A DNA stretch of 64,000 nt from Schauerella fraxinea (GCA_030849965.1 JAVDKL010000001.1:1408554-1472553), one strand, 5' to 3'; positions 8,776 through 18,948 are shown, counted from the first letter of the stretch. Notes: a model not told the origin generated them from the sequence alone. Translations and numbers: made by a program.

Positions 8776-9223
8776 GCCGATTCTCCACCCTGTTCGCGCG
8801 CGGCGATACCTGCCGATTCTGGCTTTGTTCTTCATTACGCTTTTGGCCTTGGGCAACCTGCCGCGCATGGCGGCGGACATGTCCCAGGCCTTTGGCGACA
8901 AGCATCTGCACTTTGCGGCCTATGGCTGCATGGCCGCCCTGCTGTACGTGTCATTCAACCGATACGCGTTCTCCGCCGGATGGATGGGGGCACTTGTCCT
9001 AGGGATTGTGGACGAGACCATCCAATCTTTTGTTCCGTATCGTTCGGCCAGCCTATTAGACCTTTTGGCCGATGCCATTGGTGCAGGGGGGACAGTAATC
9101 TTCCTTCACCTGATCCGAACCGCTATGCCACAGGCGTGGCAACGGATCACCCAAACTCTCGAAGGCGCTGCAGCCCGCCGGCGCCCTATTCCCTCCACGC
9201 GCGTTTCGCGCAGATCGAACTAA
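8762..9223 (+). CDS. VanZ-like membrane protein
   Basis: This ~153-residue protein has four hydrophobic segments and the signatures of the VanZ family: FGDKHLHFAAYG early on, and ETIQSFVPYRSASLLDLLAD. VanZ itself gives low-level teicoplanin resistance, but most family members have no known function. Homologues occur in many surface-polysaccharide operons, so a role in envelope or glycan handling is inferred only from context. The start is uncertain: ATG 8762 overlaps manC by 14 bases, GTG 8767 is possible, and neither has a strong ribosome-binding site. The C-terminal 30 residues are basic and probably cytoplasmic. Confidence 0.82.
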   Translation: MAVSEPILHPVRARRYLPILALFFITLLALGNLPRMAADMSQAFGDKHLHFAAYGCMAALLYVSFNRYAFSAGWMGALVLGIVDETIQSFVPYRSASLLDLLADAIGAGGTVIFLHLIRTAMPQAWQRITQTLEGAAARRRPIPSTRVSRRSN

Positions 9224-9232
9224 GGAACCATC

Positions 9233-10345
9233 ATGCCGAAAAAGGCGTTGATTACTGGTATTACGGGTCAGGACGGTGCGTACCTCGCCGAACTGCTCAT
9301 CGGCAAAGGCTACGAAGTGCACGGCATCAAGCGCCGCGCTTCGATGTTCAATACTGCCCGTATCGATCACCTCTATCAAGACCCGCATGAATCGTCGCGT
9401 CAGCTGGTGCTGCATCACGGCGACATGACCGACTCGTGCAGCCTGACGCGCATCGTGCAGGCCGTGCAACCCGACGAGATCTACAACCTGGCCGCGCAAA
9501 GCCACGTGGGCGTGTCGTTCGAAGAGCCGGAATACACGGCCAACGCCGACGGCCTGGGTACGCTGCGCCTGCTGGAATCGATCCGCATCCTGAAGCTGGA
9601 AGAAAAGACGCGCTTCTATCAAGCATCGACCTCCGAGCTCTACGGCTTGGTGCAGGAAGTGCCCCAAAAGGAAACGACGCCGTTCTATCCGCGTAGTCCT
9701 TACGCCGTGGCCAAGCTGTACGCCTACTGGATGTGCGTGAACTACCGCGAAGCCTACGGCATGTACGCCTGCAACGGCATCCTGTTCAACCACGAATCGC
9801 CCCGTCGCGGCGAAACGTTCGTCACGCGCAAGATCACGCGTGCACTCGCCCGCATCGTGCTCGGCCTGCAGGATTGCGTCCACCTGGGCAATCTGTCGGC
9901 ATTGCGCGATTGGGGTCATGCCCGCGACTACGTCGAGATGCAATGGATGATGCTGCAACAGGATCAACCGGAAGATTTCGTCATCGCCACCGGCGTGCAG
10001 TACAGCGTGCGTGACTTCATCAACGCCGCCGCCCGTGAACTCGGCGTGGTGCTGGAATGGCAAGGCGAAGGCGTGAACGAAACGGCCACCGTGCTGTTCA
10101 GCCCCGCCTTCGACAAGCTCAAGCGCGGTCAGGTCATCGTGCGCGTCGACCCGCGCTACTACCGCCCCACCGAAGTGGAAACGCTCCTGGGCGATCCCAC
10201 CAAGGCGCGCGAGAAGCTGGGCTGGACGCCGACCACTTCCTTCGACGAACTGGTCAAGGAAATGATCCAGAGCGATCTGAAAGAAGCCAAGCGCGATGCG
10301 CTGGTGGAAGAAAACGGCTACGAAATCTTCGCCTACAAGGAATGA
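9233..10345 (+). CDS. gmd: GDP-mannose 4,6-dehydratase
   Basis: This 370-residue NADP-dependent extended SDR converts GDP-D-mannose to GDP-4-keto-6-deoxy-D-mannose, the first step to GDP-L-fucose. The Rossmann turn is [13 protein letters not shown]. The following [20 protein letters not shown] is specific to Gmd. The catalytic Thr-Glu region is [20 protein letters not shown], and the Tyr/Lys pair lies in [33 protein letters not shown] is another family hallmark. An AAGGA lies before the ATG. It is 9 bp after the VanZ gene and 5 bp before fcl, whose enzyme acts next in the pathway. Confidence 0.97.
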   Translation: MPKKALITGITGQDGAYLAELLIGKGYEVHGIKRRASMFNTARIDHLYQDPHESSRQLVLHHGDMTDSCSLTRIVQAVQPDEIYNLAAQSHVGVSFEEPEYTANADGLGTLRLLESIRILKLEEKTRFYQASTSELYGLVQEVPQKETTPFYPRSPYAVAKLYAYWMCVNYREAYGMYACNGILFNHESPRRGETFVTRKITRALARIVLGLQDCVHLGNLSALRDWGHARDYVEMQWMMLQQDQPEDFVIATGVQYSVRDFINAAARELGVVLEWQGEGVNETATVLFSPAFDKLKRGQVIVRVDPRYYRPTEVETLLGDPTKAREKLGWTPTTSFDELVKEMIQSDLKEAKRDALVEENGYEIFAYKE

Positions 10346-10350
10346 CGGTC

Positions 10351-11325
10351 ATGAGCCTCACGTCACAGCGCGTCTTCGTTGCCGGCCATCGCGGGATGGC
10401 GGGTTCCGCCATCGTGCGCGAATTGCGCCGGCGCGGATATGAGCACATCGTGACTCGGTCGCGCACCGAGCTCGATCTGATCGATCAGGCGCAGGTCAAG
10501 GCGTTCTTCGAGACGGAAAATATCGGCGTGGTTTACCTGGCAGCCGCCAAGGTAGGCGGCATTCTCGCCAACGATACCTATCCGGCCGATTTTCTCTACG
10601 ACAACCTGATGATCGAGGCCAATGTCATCCAGGCGGCGCACGCCGCTGGGGTGGAACGCCTGGTGTTCCTGGGTTCGTCGTGCATCTACCCGAAGCACGC
10701 CGAACAGCCGATGCACGAAGACGCATTGTTGACGGGTCCGCTCGAACCCACCAACGAGGCCTACGCGATCGCCAAGATCGCCGGGTTGAAACTGTGCGAG
10801 GCGTATGCCCGTCAGCATGGCGCGCGCTACATCTGCGCCATGCCGACCAACCTCTACGGCGAGAACGACAGCTATGACTTGAAGAACAGTCATGTGCTGC
10901 CGGCCTTGATTCGCAAGTTTCACGAAGCGCGCGAAGCCAATAGCCCCACGGTCACGTTGTGGGGCAGCGGCAAGCCGTTGCGCGAGTTTCTGTATGTGGA
11001 CGATCTGGCCAGCGCGTGCGTGACCTTGGCCGAATCGGATGCCGCCGCAGGCGTCTACAACGTGGGCGCGGGCAGCGACATCACCATCGCCGATCTCGCC
11101 ACGATCATCGGTGAAGTGGTGGGTTACGACGGCGAGATCGTGTATGACGCGACCAAGCCCGACGGCACGCCGCGCAAACTGCTCGACTCCTCGCGTATGC
11201 AGGGCTTGGGCTGGCAGGCGCAGACGAACTTGCGTGACGGTATCGCGCAAACGTATGCGCATTACCTTGCCGGTCGCGTCCATGGCGCAGCACCTACCGT
11301 GGATCAAGCGCAATGCCTGGTTTGA
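10351..11325 (+). CDS. fcl: GDP-L-fucose synthase (GDP-4-keto-6-deoxymannose epimerase/reductase)
   Basis: This 324-residue enzyme, close to the 321 of E. coli Fcl, epimerises C3/C5 and reduces C4 of the Gmd product with NADPH to give GDP-L-fucose. Visible motifs are [14 protein letters not shown] (cofactor turn), [15 protein letters not shown] with the catalytic Ser/Cys, and [17 protein letters not shown] with the Tyr/Lys pair. [10 protein letters not shown] is the typical C-terminal motif. The ATG at 10351 is preferred because AAGGA lies 9 bases upstream; the ATG at 10342 overlaps the gmd stop as ATGA and lacks spacing. The presence of gmd and fcl implies fucose in the polymer. Confidence 0.96.
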   Translation: MSLTSQRVFVAGHRGMAGSAIVRELRRRGYEHIVTRSRTELDLIDQAQVKAFFETENIGVVYLAAAKVGGILANDTYPADFLYDNLMIEANVIQAAHAAGVERLVFLGSSCIYPKHAEQPMHEDALLTGPLEPTNEAYAIAKIAGLKLCEAYARQHGARYICAMPTNLYGENDSYDLKNSHVLPALIRKFHEAREANSPTVTLWGSGKPLREFLYVDDLASACVTLAESDAAAGVYNVGAGSDITIADLATIIGEVVGYDGEIVYDATKPDGTPRKLLDSSRMQGLGWQAQTNLRDGIAQTYAHYLAGRVHGAAPTVDQAQCLV

Positions 11326-12626
11326 TCCGGCGCGCCCTCAAGGGCAATGCGTCATTCTGGGGCCTGGTGGAGTACGGCGTCGGTCCGCTGACGGCGTTGG
11401 CTGCCGTGCCGCTGCTCTTCGGGCAGTTGGGCACGGTGGGCTACGGCCAGTTCGCCATGGTGTTGGCACTGGCCGGCTTCGGCAACGTCGCCAATCTCGG
11501 GGCGGCAATCACCGCCACGAAACTGGTGTCCGAGCGCATGCATGAAGAAGGCGGCGCCGTGCGCGGTGCGTCTGTCAGTGTGGCGCTCGTGTCCCTGGCG
11601 TTGGGCGTGGTGGCCATCGGTGCCGTCATCGCCTGGCTTGCCATTTTGCTGTTCTGGCCCGATGTGACCTTCGGCGGTTTGCCGATCGCCGCGCTGGCGC
11701 TACCCGCCCTGGCGGTGTACCTCGGCCAGCAAGTGGATCAATTATTCAGCGGCTGCCTGAAAGGCAGCGAGCATTTTTCAGCGACGGCGCTCTGTGAAGG
11801 TGGCGGGCGCATTGCGGCATTGGCACTCTCGGTAACGGTGGCGTTCATGACGAAGTCGCCGGCCCTGACCGCGCTGGCGCAAGCCGCGGGTCTGCTGTGC
11901 ACGGGGCTCCTCAAGATGCACCTGTTTGCCCGTCAGCATGGCCGTGGCGTCATCCTGCCGCACTACGACAAGCCCGCGATGGGCACGGCATTTCGCTTTT
12001 CGCGTTGGTCATGGCTCAACAGCCTGAGCGCGCTGGCGTTCGGCTCGGTCGATCGCGTGCTGGTCGGCAGTCTCCTCGGTCCCGCCGTGCTGGCGATCTA
12101 CACGGTGGGTGCGCAAGTGGGGCAGATCATCCACACCGTGTGCGTCGCGCTCTTCCAGAAAGCGATGCCACGCGTCAGCCGCCTGCTGTCGCAAAGCAAG
12201 GAAGGCGTGGCCCCGGGCCGCGAAATTCGCAAGATGGTGATGGTCAACTTTGCACTCTCCGCGATCGGCACTGTGCTGGGCCTGGCGTTCGCCGGACCGC
12301 TCCTGCGCATGCTGGCCGGGGACGACGCCAGCGCGCATTTGCATACCTTTCAATTGCTGATCGTCGCGTCCGGCCTGTTGTCGTTGAACGTGGCGTCGCA
12401 CTTCTCACTGCTCGGCCTGGGCAATGCGCGCGTGGTCGCGCTGCTCAATGGCGGCGCGGGACTGGTGATGATCGGCGTCCTGGTTTTTGGTGTGCCGTTG
12501 ATGGGCGAACCCGCTGCAGGCTGGGCGCGGATCCTCTATGCACTGGTCACGCTTCTCGGCATCTGGGTGGCGTTTCGCGAAACGCGCCCGATGGCAACTC
12601 CGATTGTTTCTCCCGGCTTACGGTAA
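11313..12626 (+). CDS. wzx: Lipid-linked oligosaccharide flippase (Wzx family)
   Basis: This 437-residue polytopic protein has about 12 hydrophobic segments and the MATE/PST exporter character of Wzx: N-terminal [23 protein letters not shown] written across the first helix, charged loops with [12 protein letters not shown], and a central [20 protein letters not shown]. It should flip the undecaprenyl-linked repeat unit across the inner membrane. It overlaps fcl by 13 bases. Assignment to Wzx rather than another PST-family exporter rests on topology, length and position in a locus that also has a Wzy-like gene. Confidence 0.85.
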   Translation: MPGLIRRALKGNASFWGLVEYGVGPLTALAAVPLLFGQLGTVGYGQFAMVLALAGFGNVANLGAAITATKLVSERMHEEGGAVRGASVSVALVSLALGVVAIGAVIAWLAILLFWPDVTFGGLPIAALALPALAVYLGQQVDQLFSGCLKGSEHFSATALCEGGGRIAALALSVTVAFMTKSPALTALAQAAGLLCTGLLKMHLFARQHGRGVILPHYDKPAMGTAFRFSRWSWLNSLSALAFGSVDRVLVGSLLGPAVLAIYTVGAQVGQIIHTVCVALFQKAMPRVSRLLSQSKEGVAPGREIRKMVMVNFALSAIGTVLGLAFAGPLLRMLAGDDASAHLHTFQLLIVASGLLSLNVASHFSLLGLGNARVVALLNGGAGLVMIGVLVFGVPLMGEPAAGWARILYALVTLLGIWVAFRETRPMATPIVSPGLR

Positions 12627-12647
12627 AAAATTATGTTGAGGGCTTAT

Positions 12648-13550
12648 ATGTTCAAGCGTCACGCCGAAACGACCGCCACACTCGTCGACTTCGTCAGCGG
12701 TCTCAAGCCCGCCAAACCCGTACCGGTAGGTCGGCTTCCCAAGATCAGCGTCATCACGCCGTCGTACAACCAGGCGAAGTTTCTGGAGCGCACGATTTTG
12801 TCCGTGCTGAACCAGAACTATCCGCGCCTGGAGCTCATCGTGATCGATGGCGGCTCAACCGACGGCAGCGTCGAAATCATCAAGCGCTATGAAAAGTACC
12901 TGACGTACTGGGAAAGCGCCAAGGATCGCGGCCAGTCGCACGCCTTGAACAAGGGCTTTGCGCGCGCCACCGGCGATTACGTGGGCTGGCAGAACTCCGA
13001 CGATCTGTATTACCCCGGCGCGTTGCTCAAGCTCGGCGAAGCCGCCTCGCATGGCCGCCCGTCGATCGTCAGCGGCAACCTGTTGGTGGCCGATGCGAAC
13101 AATAAAGTGCTGCGCCGCGTGCACTACACGCCCATGACGCGCCGCGAGCTTACCGTCATCAAAGCGTCGATCCCCAATCAGTCGGCGTTGTTCCGTCGTG
13201 ATTTGTTCGAACGTATGGGCAGCATCGACGAGAGCATGCGTTATTGCATGGATCTCGAACTGTGGAGCCGCCTCTTGAAGGAAGGCCCCAACAAAGTCGT
13301 GCCCAGCGCCTACGGCGTATACACCTCGCACGATGAAACGAAGACGGCACTGCTCGACGACGTGCATCGCAGCGAACGCGCGATGATCGTCGAACGGATC
13401 CAGAAGTCCGAACCGGGAATGGGATCGTTGTTTCCCTTGTCGTGCCGCGCCGCGCAAGTCGCCGCGCATGCCCGCCAAGGCGACTTCCCCTACCTGATGG
13501 ACAAGCTGCTCACCAAGATGGTGGGACGCGACACGTGGAATGCTTACTAA
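12648..13550 (+). CDS. Family 2 glycosyltransferase
   Basis: This ~300-residue cytoplasmic GT-A transferase adds one sugar to the growing lipid-linked unit. The N-terminal ISVITPSYNQAKFLERTILS, IVIDGGSTDGSVEII and the metal-binding region WQNSDDLYYPGAL (DxD equivalent near residue 115) identify GT2. The donor sugar is not predictable. The ATG at 12648 was preferred because GAGGG lies just upstream; the ATG at 12633 is also possible. It overlaps the following wzy-like gene by 11 bases if that gene starts at 13540. Confidence 0.9.
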   Translation: MFKRHAETTATLVDFVSGLKPAKPVPVGRLPKISVITPSYNQAKFLERTILSVLNQNYPRLELIVIDGGSTDGSVEIIKRYEKYLTYWESAKDRGQSHALNKGFARATGDYVGWQNSDDLYYPGALLKLGEAASHGRPSIVSGNLLVADANNKVLRRVHYTPMTRRELTVIKASIPNQSALFRRDLFERMGSIDESMRYCMDLELWSRLLKEGPNKVVPSAYGVYTSHDETKTALLDDVHRSERAMIVERIQKSEPGMGSLFPLSCRAAQVAAHARQGDFPYLMDKLLTKMVGRDTWNAY

Positions 13551-14832
13551 AGCGATCGCCGCCATGCCGAACATCTATCACAAATACTCGACCCTCCCGC
13601 TTCTAGGATGGGCAGCGTTCACGGCGCTGTGCCTGAACGAAGAGATGTTCATCATAGGCGTGGGGTCGTTCAAGCTCTCACCCTACGATCTGCTGTTCGT
13701 CGGGATTCTGCTGGCCAAGTTCATCCGCCTGGCAGAACCGGCCGCCTATCAACTGCCCGGCGGCCGCCTCGGCGGCATCCTGGCCTTCGCAGGCTTTGCG
13801 GTGCTGTATTGCCTCTTCATGGCCGGCAACCAGCCGGGCATCGAGACGGGCGACGTCTTCCGCGATCTGCGGGTGGTGTTCTATTTTCTGCTGATGCCCC
13901 TGCTTTGCTACAAGGACATCAATACGCCGCAGGCCCTGCGCATGATGCAGTGGTATCTGGTGGCGGCCGGGGTGTTCGTGGCGCTGTACGGGCTGGGTGA
14001 ACAGGCCTTGGGCTTCAGCGTGTCCAATCCGGTGCGCAACGTCCGTCTGGGCATCTGGGTGCTGCCGTTCTCGATCGTCTCGCTCCTGTACTTCCGCCCG
14101 CAGCTCGGCATCAAGACGCGCACTGCATACGCCCTGATTCTGTTGATGTTGATGACGCTGGCGTTTTCGCTCAACCGCAGTCAGTACTTGCAGGCGATCG
14201 TTGCGATCGGGTTGGCCATGTTGATGGGTGGGCGCGTAAACGCCATGCGCCGCGGCATCGCGCTGTTCGGCCCCGCGTTGGCTGTTGGGCTGAGTGCCTT
14301 CTGGGCGATCGGCTACATGGACGTGCTGATCCAGCGGATCTTCAGCGTCGGCGAACTCGAATACGACTCCAGCTACGGCGCCCGGATCCAGGAATACGTG
14401 GGTCAGATGGAATTTTTCCGCGAAGCGCCGATCGTGGGCAAGGGCGCGGGCTTTCGCAGTTGGGTGATGGGTGAGAACGGCTTCGAACTCAGTACGTTCG
14501 CGCACAACTCGTGGTCGTTCTACCTGATGAAGTTCGGCATCCTGGGCACCACCATCATCATGCTGCCCTGCGTGCTGATGATCATGTTCTCGCTGCTCAG
14601 AAGCTACGGCAACCCGACCCTCGAATTGCATCGCCGTTATCTGCTGGCGTGCTTTCCGGTTTACCTGTTCGTCGACTCGCTGTCCGGCGGTCTGGCATAC
14701 GCCCCCAAGACGGTGTTTATCGGCTTCCTCCTGGCTTACTGCCTGGCGCTCTTGAACAATGCTCGCACGTGGCCTCGCGCCGCTCCCGCCCAACCGGCTC
14801 CCGCATATACCAGGATCGCGCATCATGCTTGA
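13540..14832 (+). CDS. wzy: O-antigen/exopolysaccharide polymerase-like membrane protein (Wzy type)
   Basis: This ~430-residue protein has about ten to eleven hydrophobic segments and a large periplasmic loop before the final helices. That loop contains EYVGQMEFFREAPIVGKGAG, FELSTFAHNSWSFYLMKFG and paired arginines upstream. These features match the O-antigen ligase/Wzy_C superfamily, in which an 'HNxxL/W' segment after the loop is conserved. It should join repeat units into polymer on the periplasmic side. Two starts are possible: ATG 13540, overlapping the previous gene, or ATG 13564. Wzy proteins diverge strongly, so the call relies on topology and on the surrounding Wzx/Wza/Wzc genes. Confidence 0.8.
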   Translation: MLTKAIAAMPNIYHKYSTLPLLGWAAFTALCLNEEMFIIGVGSFKLSPYDLLFVGILLAKFIRLAEPAAYQLPGGRLGGILAFAGFAVLYCLFMAGNQPGIETGDVFRDLRVVFYFLLMPLLCYKDINTPQALRMMQWYLVAAGVFVALYGLGEQALGFSVSNPVRNVRLGIWVLPFSIVSLLYFRPQLGIKTRTAYALILLMLMTLAFSLNRSQYLQAIVAIGLAMLMGGRVNAMRRGIALFGPALAVGLSAFWAIGYMDVLIQRIFSVGELEYDSSYGARIQEYVGQMEFFREAPIVGKGAGFRSWVMGENGFELSTFAHNSWSFYLMKFGILGTTIIMLPCVLMIMFSLLRSYGNPTLELHRRYLLACFPVYLFVDSLSGGLAYAPKTVFIGFLLAYCLALLNNARTWPRAAPAQPAPAYTRIAHHA

Positions 14833-15952
14833 TATTCTCTTCGTCTCGCCAGACTTGCATCGCGGTGGCGTGGGACGTTGTGTCTCGTTCGTGGTCGATG
14901 CGCCCACGTCCGACGGCGCCACTGTCGGCCTCTTTCTGATGCGGGGACGCGAAGATGCCTACCCCGTTCGCAATCCACGCGTCGTGCAAGCCTTGGGCGT
15001 GATCGAATCGTCGATCGGACTGCTGGCGCGGCTGCCTTATGTGGCCTGGCGCCTGTACCGCACCGTGAAGCGCGAACAACCCAAAGTGGTCTGCACGCAC
15101 GGGCTCCTGTGCAATGCCATGATCATTCCGATCAAATGGCTGCTGGGCAATCGCTTTCGTACGGTCGCCTTCGAGCACAACAGCCCGAGCACCCACTACG
15201 CCACCACCCGCTTCGGCGGTTTGAAGCGCGCGCTGCTGTCGTACTGCTACCGCCGCCACGATCGCATCGTCGGCGTGTCGCAAGGCGTGACGCGCGATCT
15301 CGAATCGATGTTCCCCGCGCTGCGCGGCCGCTGCCACCACATCTACAACGGCATCTCGCTCGAACTGGTGCGCCAGATGGTGCAAGTGGCCGCCGCAATG
15401 CCGGTTTCGCCCACGTTTCGCATTGTCGCGCTGGGCCGACTGGTGGAAGCAAAGGACTATCCCACGCTGATCAGCGCGGTCGCCATTTTGAACGACCCCG
15501 AAGTAGTGGTCGACATCATCGGCGACGGCCCGGATCGGGCACTGCTCGAAGCGCAAATTGCGCGCGAGCCCTCGCAAACGAAGATCAATTTTCTCGGCCA
15601 TCTCGACAATCCGTTTCCCAATCTCGAATCGGCCGATCTGTTCGTGCTGCCCTCCAAGCGCGAGAGCTTCGGCAACGTACTCGTCGAAGCCCTGGCGCTG
15701 GGCAAGCCCATCGTCGCGGCGGACTGTCCGTCCGGCCCTGGAGAAATTCTGGACCGAGGCCGCTACGGCGTGCTCGTGCCAGTGAGCGACCCGGCCGCCA
15801 TGGCCGCCGCTTTTCGTCGATTGATCGATGACGCCCCCGCCCGCGCCAAATTGGCTGCCGGCGGCCCGCAACGCGCTGCCGACTTCTCGTTGGAATCGCA
15901 CTGTGTGGCTGTCTTCGATCTGTTCCGTCCGCTAATGAAACCGTCATCCTGA
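14825..15952 (+). CDS. Family 4 glycosyltransferase
   Basis: This 375-residue GT-B enzyme has an N-terminal acceptor domain beginning MLDILFVSPDLHRGGVGR, the glycine-rich start typical of GT4. The C-terminal nucleotide-sugar domain has RIVALGRLVEAKDYPTLI, VDIIGDGPDRALLE and the ExxxxxxxE motif in SKRESFGNVLVEALALG. It should transfer one sugar of the repeat unit with retention of configuration. The ATG at 14825 starts the conserved strand and overlaps wzy by 8 bases; an upstream ATG at 14759 would overlap wzy further. Donor and acceptor are unknown. Confidence 0.92.
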   Translation: MLDILFVSPDLHRGGVGRCVSFVVDAPTSDGATVGLFLMRGREDAYPVRNPRVVQALGVIESSIGLLARLPYVAWRLYRTVKREQPKVVCTHGLLCNAMIIPIKWLLGNRFRTVAFEHNSPSTHYATTRFGGLKRALLSYCYRRHDRIVGVSQGVTRDLESMFPALRGRCHHIYNGISLELVRQMVQVAAAMPVSPTFRIVALGRLVEAKDYPTLISAVAILNDPEVVVDIIGDGPDRALLEAQIAREPSQTKINFLGHLDNPFPNLESADLFVLPSKRESFGNVLVEALALGKPIVAADCPSGPGEILDRGRYGVLVPVSDPAAMAAAFRRLIDDAPARAKLAAGGPQRAADFSLESHCVAVFDLFRPLMKPSS

Positions 15953-15968
15953 CCCGGAGAATCCCGTA

Positions 15969-16862
15969 ATGGCCCGCATTCCTGTCTCGGTCGTCGTCAT
16001 GACGAAAAACGAAGAAAGAAACATCGCCAAATGCCTGCAAGGTCTGCAGGATTTCGATGAGATCTTCGTCATCGACTCTCACAGCACCGACGCCACCTGC
16101 AGCATCGCCACGTCGATGGGTGCCAAGGTCGTCAATTTCGCCTGGAACGGCCAATACCCCAAGAAGAAGCAGTGGTGCCTCGAGCAACTGCCCTTCTCGC
16201 ACCGCGTGGTGCTGTACGTGGACGCCGACGAAGAAATGACGCCCGAGCTGGCGGATGATATCCGTCGCGCCGTGCCCCAGTTCGACGGCAAGGTCGCCGG
16301 CGCGTTCGTCGCTTTCGACTACGTGTTCTGCGGCAAGAAGCTCAATCACGGTCATCGGGTGTTCAAGCTCGTGCTGCTCGATCGCGAGCGGTCGCGCTTC
16401 CTGGATTATGACGACCTCGACGTCGCCAACATGTGGGAAGTCGAAGGCCACTACCAGCCCACGGTGGACGGCAGCACGATTGCACTCAACGGCCGCATGG
16501 TGCACAACGACCACGACTCGCTGTATCACTACTTCGACAAGCACAACCGCTACTCGGATTGGGAGGCCAAGCTGCGCGTGAAAGGCTTGCTGAACGATCC
16601 GCGCGAAGCCAACGTCGGCATGCGCAGCATCATGAAGAAGGTGTTCCAGGCCCTGCCGTTCAAAGGCCCCACCGCCTTCGTGCACAGCTATCTGTTCAAG
16701 CTGGGCTTCCTGGACGGCAAGGCCGGCTTCGATTTCGCCGTAGCCCGCGGCCTGTACTACTGGCAGATCGGCCTGAAGATCGACGAGTTCGAATCCGAAA
16801 GCCAGAAGCGCAAAGCACGCCCGACGGCCGTGGCGACGCCCGCCGCGCAGGCCGGCAAGTAA
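15969..16862 (+). CDS. Family 2 glycosyltransferase (WaaE/KdtX-like)
   Basis: This 297-residue GT-A transferase starts PVSVVVMTKNEERNIAKCL and contains IFVIDSHSTDAT and LYVDADEEMTPELADDIR (the DxD). This is the pattern of the WaaE/KdtX-type beta-1,4-glucosyltransferases, which act on lipopolysaccharide core or on capsular units. Here the position inside the operon points to the exopolysaccharide unit. A good ribosome-binding site (CGGAGA) precedes the ATG. A hydrophobic stretch near the C-terminus (FVHSYLFKLGFLDGKAGF) may attach it to the membrane. Confidence 0.9.
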   Translation: MARIPVSVVVMTKNEERNIAKCLQGLQDFDEIFVIDSHSTDATCSIATSMGAKVVNFAWNGQYPKKKQWCLEQLPFSHRVVLYVDADEEMTPELADDIRRAVPQFDGKVAGAFVAFDYVFCGKKLNHGHRVFKLVLLDRERSRFLDYDDLDVANMWEVEGHYQPTVDGSTIALNGRMVHNDHDSLYHYFDKHNRYSDWEAKLRVKGLLNDPREANVGMRSIMKKVFQALPFKGPTAFVHSYLFKLGFLDGKAGFDFAVARGLYYWQIGLKIDEFESESQKRKARPTAVATPAAQAGK

Positions 16863-16876
16863 CCGCGGAGCGAAAG

Positions 16877-17452
16877 ATGGATACCTTGCAACGGCTCGAT
16901 CAGTTCAGCGTGGCCCCCGGGTCGCGGGGACGCTCGGCGCTTTACGTGCAACTCTGGTGGCTGGTGCAGGCGACGCTCTTTCGCGGCTCGCCCCAGATTG
17001 CCTACGGCTTTCGCCGCTGGCTGTTGCGTTGCTTCGGCGCGAAGGTGGGCACGAAGGTGCTGATCCGCGCCACCGCCACCGTGACTTATCCCTGGAAGGT
17101 CACGATCGGCGACTACTCGTGGATCGGCGACGATGCCGTGATCTACAGCATCGGCCAGATCGTGATCGGGGATCATGCCGTCGTCTCGCAGCGCAGCTAT
17201 CTGTGCGCGGCCGATCATGACGCCGCGCAGATCGATTTCCCCATCCGCGAACGCCGCGTCGACATCGGCAGCGGCGCCTGGGTGGCCACGGATGTCTTCG
17301 TGGGCCCCGATGTGACAATCGGCCGCAACACCGTCGTGGGCGCGCGCAGCTCGGTGTTCAAGAGCCTGCCGGACAACATGATTTGCCATGGCACGCCCTG
17401 CCGTCCGGTTCGTGCCCGCACCTTGCGCCACGCGGCGGACATCGCGGCATGA
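16877..17452 (+). CDS. wcaF: WcaF-like hexapeptide-repeat acetyltransferase
   Basis: This 191-residue left-handed beta-helix protein should O-acetylate a sugar of the polymer using acetyl-CoA. Imperfect hexapeptide repeats run from about residue 60 to 165 (VTIGDYSWIGDDAVIYSIGQ, then VTIGRNTVVGARSSVFKSLP). The catalytic His of the family lies in CAADHDAAQ. The ending MICHGTPCRPVRAR resembles the 'xxxGNPAKxI' closure of this class. It opens with an ATG at 16877 that has GGAG at proper spacing. Its stop overlaps the wcaI start as ATGA, so the two genes are probably translated together, as in colanic-acid clusters. Confidence 0.9.
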   Translation: MDTLQRLDQFSVAPGSRGRSALYVQLWWLVQATLFRGSPQIAYGFRRWLLRCFGAKVGTKVLIRATATVTYPWKVTIGDYSWIGDDAVIYSIGQIVIGDHAVVSQRSYLCAADHDAAQIDFPIRERRVDIGSGAWVATDVFVGPDVTIGRNTVVGARSSVFKSLPDNMICHGTPCRPVRARTLRHAADIAA

Positions 17453-18708
17453 AGATCCTGATCTACGGCGTGAACTACGCGCCCGAGCTGACCGGCACGG
17501 GCAAGTACACCGCCGAAATGGCGGCGTGGCTGGCGGCGCGCGGGCACACCGTGGACGTGATCGTGCCGCCACCCTACTACCCGCAATGGCGGATTCAGGC
17601 GGGATATCGCGCGGGCGCTTACACCCGCGAAACGATCGATGGGGTCACGGTTCACCGCGCCCCCATCTGGGTGCCGCCGCAACCGGGTGGCGTCAAGCGT
17701 CTGATTCACCTGGCTACCTTTGCGCTGTCGAGCTTGCCCACACTGGTTCGCCGGGCGCTGGGCCGGCCAGACGTCGTGATGATCGTGGCACCGGCCCTCT
17801 TTTGCGCGCCCGCCGCATGGCTCGCCGCGCGCGCCAGCGGTGCGCGTGCCTGGCTGCACATCCAGGATTATGAGGTGGACGCGGCGTTCGAACTGGGACT
17901 GTTGAAAGGCCGGTGGTTGCGCCGCATGGTCACGGCCTGCGAAGGCGCGCTGCTGCGCCGTTTCGATCGCGTCTCGACGATATCGAGCCGCATGCTGGCC
18001 CTGGCGTCCAGCAAAGGCGTGGCTGCCGATCGCCTCTTCAGCCTGCCCAACTGGATCGATCTGCAAGCGATTCAACCCACCGACGGCATCAATCCCTATC
18101 GTGCACAGTGGGCCACCGAGCCGGGTCACAGCGTGGCCATGTATGCCGGCAACATGGGCGGCAAACAGGGGTTGGAAACATTGGCCACGGTGGCCTACCT
18201 GCTGCGCCACGAGCCTATCGACTTCGTGTTTTGCGGCCAGGGCTCGGGCCGCGACGAGCTCGAGCGCCGCTGCGCCGGGCTGCGCAACGTGCGCTTCATG
18301 GACCTGCAACCGGTCGAGCGGCTGGGCGACCTGCTCAATGCGGCCGACATTCATCTGCTGCCGCAGCGTCGCGGCGCGGCCGACCTGGTGATGCCGTCCA
18401 AATTGACCGGCATGCTGGCCAGCGGCAAGCCGGTGGTGTGCGGCGCGGCCGCCGGCACCGAACTCGCCTTGGTCGTGTCCCAATGCGGCATCATCACACC
18501 GCCCGAAAATGCGCGCGCCATGGCGCGTGCCGTACGCACCCTCGCGCGCGATCCACAACGCCGCGCTACGCTCGGCCGTGCAGCGCGCACTTACGCCGTC
18601 ACCACGCTGGATCGCGATGCCGTGCTGGGGCGCCTCGAACAGGCGCTGCTGGAAAGTGTGGCGGCCAAGCCCGGCACGCCAGCGCAAACGGCGGTACGAC
18701 GCGGTTAG
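17449..18708 (+). CDS. wcaI: WcaI-family glycosyltransferase
   Basis: This 419-residue GT-B protein of family 4 begins MKILIYGVNYAPELTGTGKY, the signature of WcaI/fucosyltransferase-like enzymes. PPPYYPQWRIQAGYR and WLHIQDYEVDAAFELGLLKG also match. The C-terminal domain has AMYAGNMGGKQGLETLATVA and PSKLTGMLASGKPVVCGAA. In colanic acid synthesis WcaI is proposed to add fucose or glucose to the unit; the same is plausible here because gmd and fcl are present. The ATG at 17449 overlaps the wcaF stop. It is the last gene before the strong terminator. Confidence 0.92.
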   Translation: MKILIYGVNYAPELTGTGKYTAEMAAWLAARGHTVDVIVPPPYYPQWRIQAGYRAGAYTRETIDGVTVHRAPIWVPPQPGGVKRLIHLATFALSSLPTLVRRALGRPDVVMIVAPALFCAPAAWLAARASGARAWLHIQDYEVDAAFELGLLKGRWLRRMVTACEGALLRRFDRVSTISSRMLALASSKGVAADRLFSLPNWIDLQAIQPTDGINPYRAQWATEPGHSVAMYAGNMGGKQGLETLATVAYLLRHEPIDFVFCGQGSGRDELERRCAGLRNVRFMDLQPVERLGDLLNAADIHLLPQRRGAADLVMPSKLTGMLASGKPVVCGAAAGTELALVVSQCGIITPPENARAMARAVRTLARDPQRRATLGRAARTYAVTTLDRDAVLGRLEQALLESVAAKPGTPAQTAVRRG

Positions 18709-18766
18709 ACATCAAGCGTTGCCGCCCATCGTATTCGATGCACGCGACACTGCCCCCAGAAGAGAC

Positions 18767-18800
18767 AACGCCGGCGCAATGGATGCGCCGGCGTTTTTTT
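18767..18800 (+). terminator. Rho-independent terminator of the exopolysaccharide operon
   Basis: A perfect 11-bp stem (18767-18777 with 18785-18795, core CGCCGGCGC) and a 7-base loop are followed by seven T residues. It lies 59 bp after the wcaI stop and closes the plus-strand operon. Confidence 0.92.
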
Positions 18801-18948
18801 ATGTGACGCGACAAGTTGCAGGGCACGGCATACGCGGTGCCCACGCGACCGGACGTGCATTGATCGGGACGCCAGCTTGCTCGACGCCGAGTAGGCGTAA
18901 TAGCACACCGCTTCCATCGAGCGATCGGCGAATTCGATGGCCGCTGAT

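Noticed and set aside
7339-8901. 520-codon minus-strand frame across manC
   Set aside because: Antisense to a well-supported enzyme with all motifs in frame; composition typical of a shadow frame.
13678-14922. 414-codon minus-strand frame across wzy
   Set aside because: Antisense to a polytopic membrane protein; such frames arise from codon bias, and no ribosome-binding site or motif is seen.
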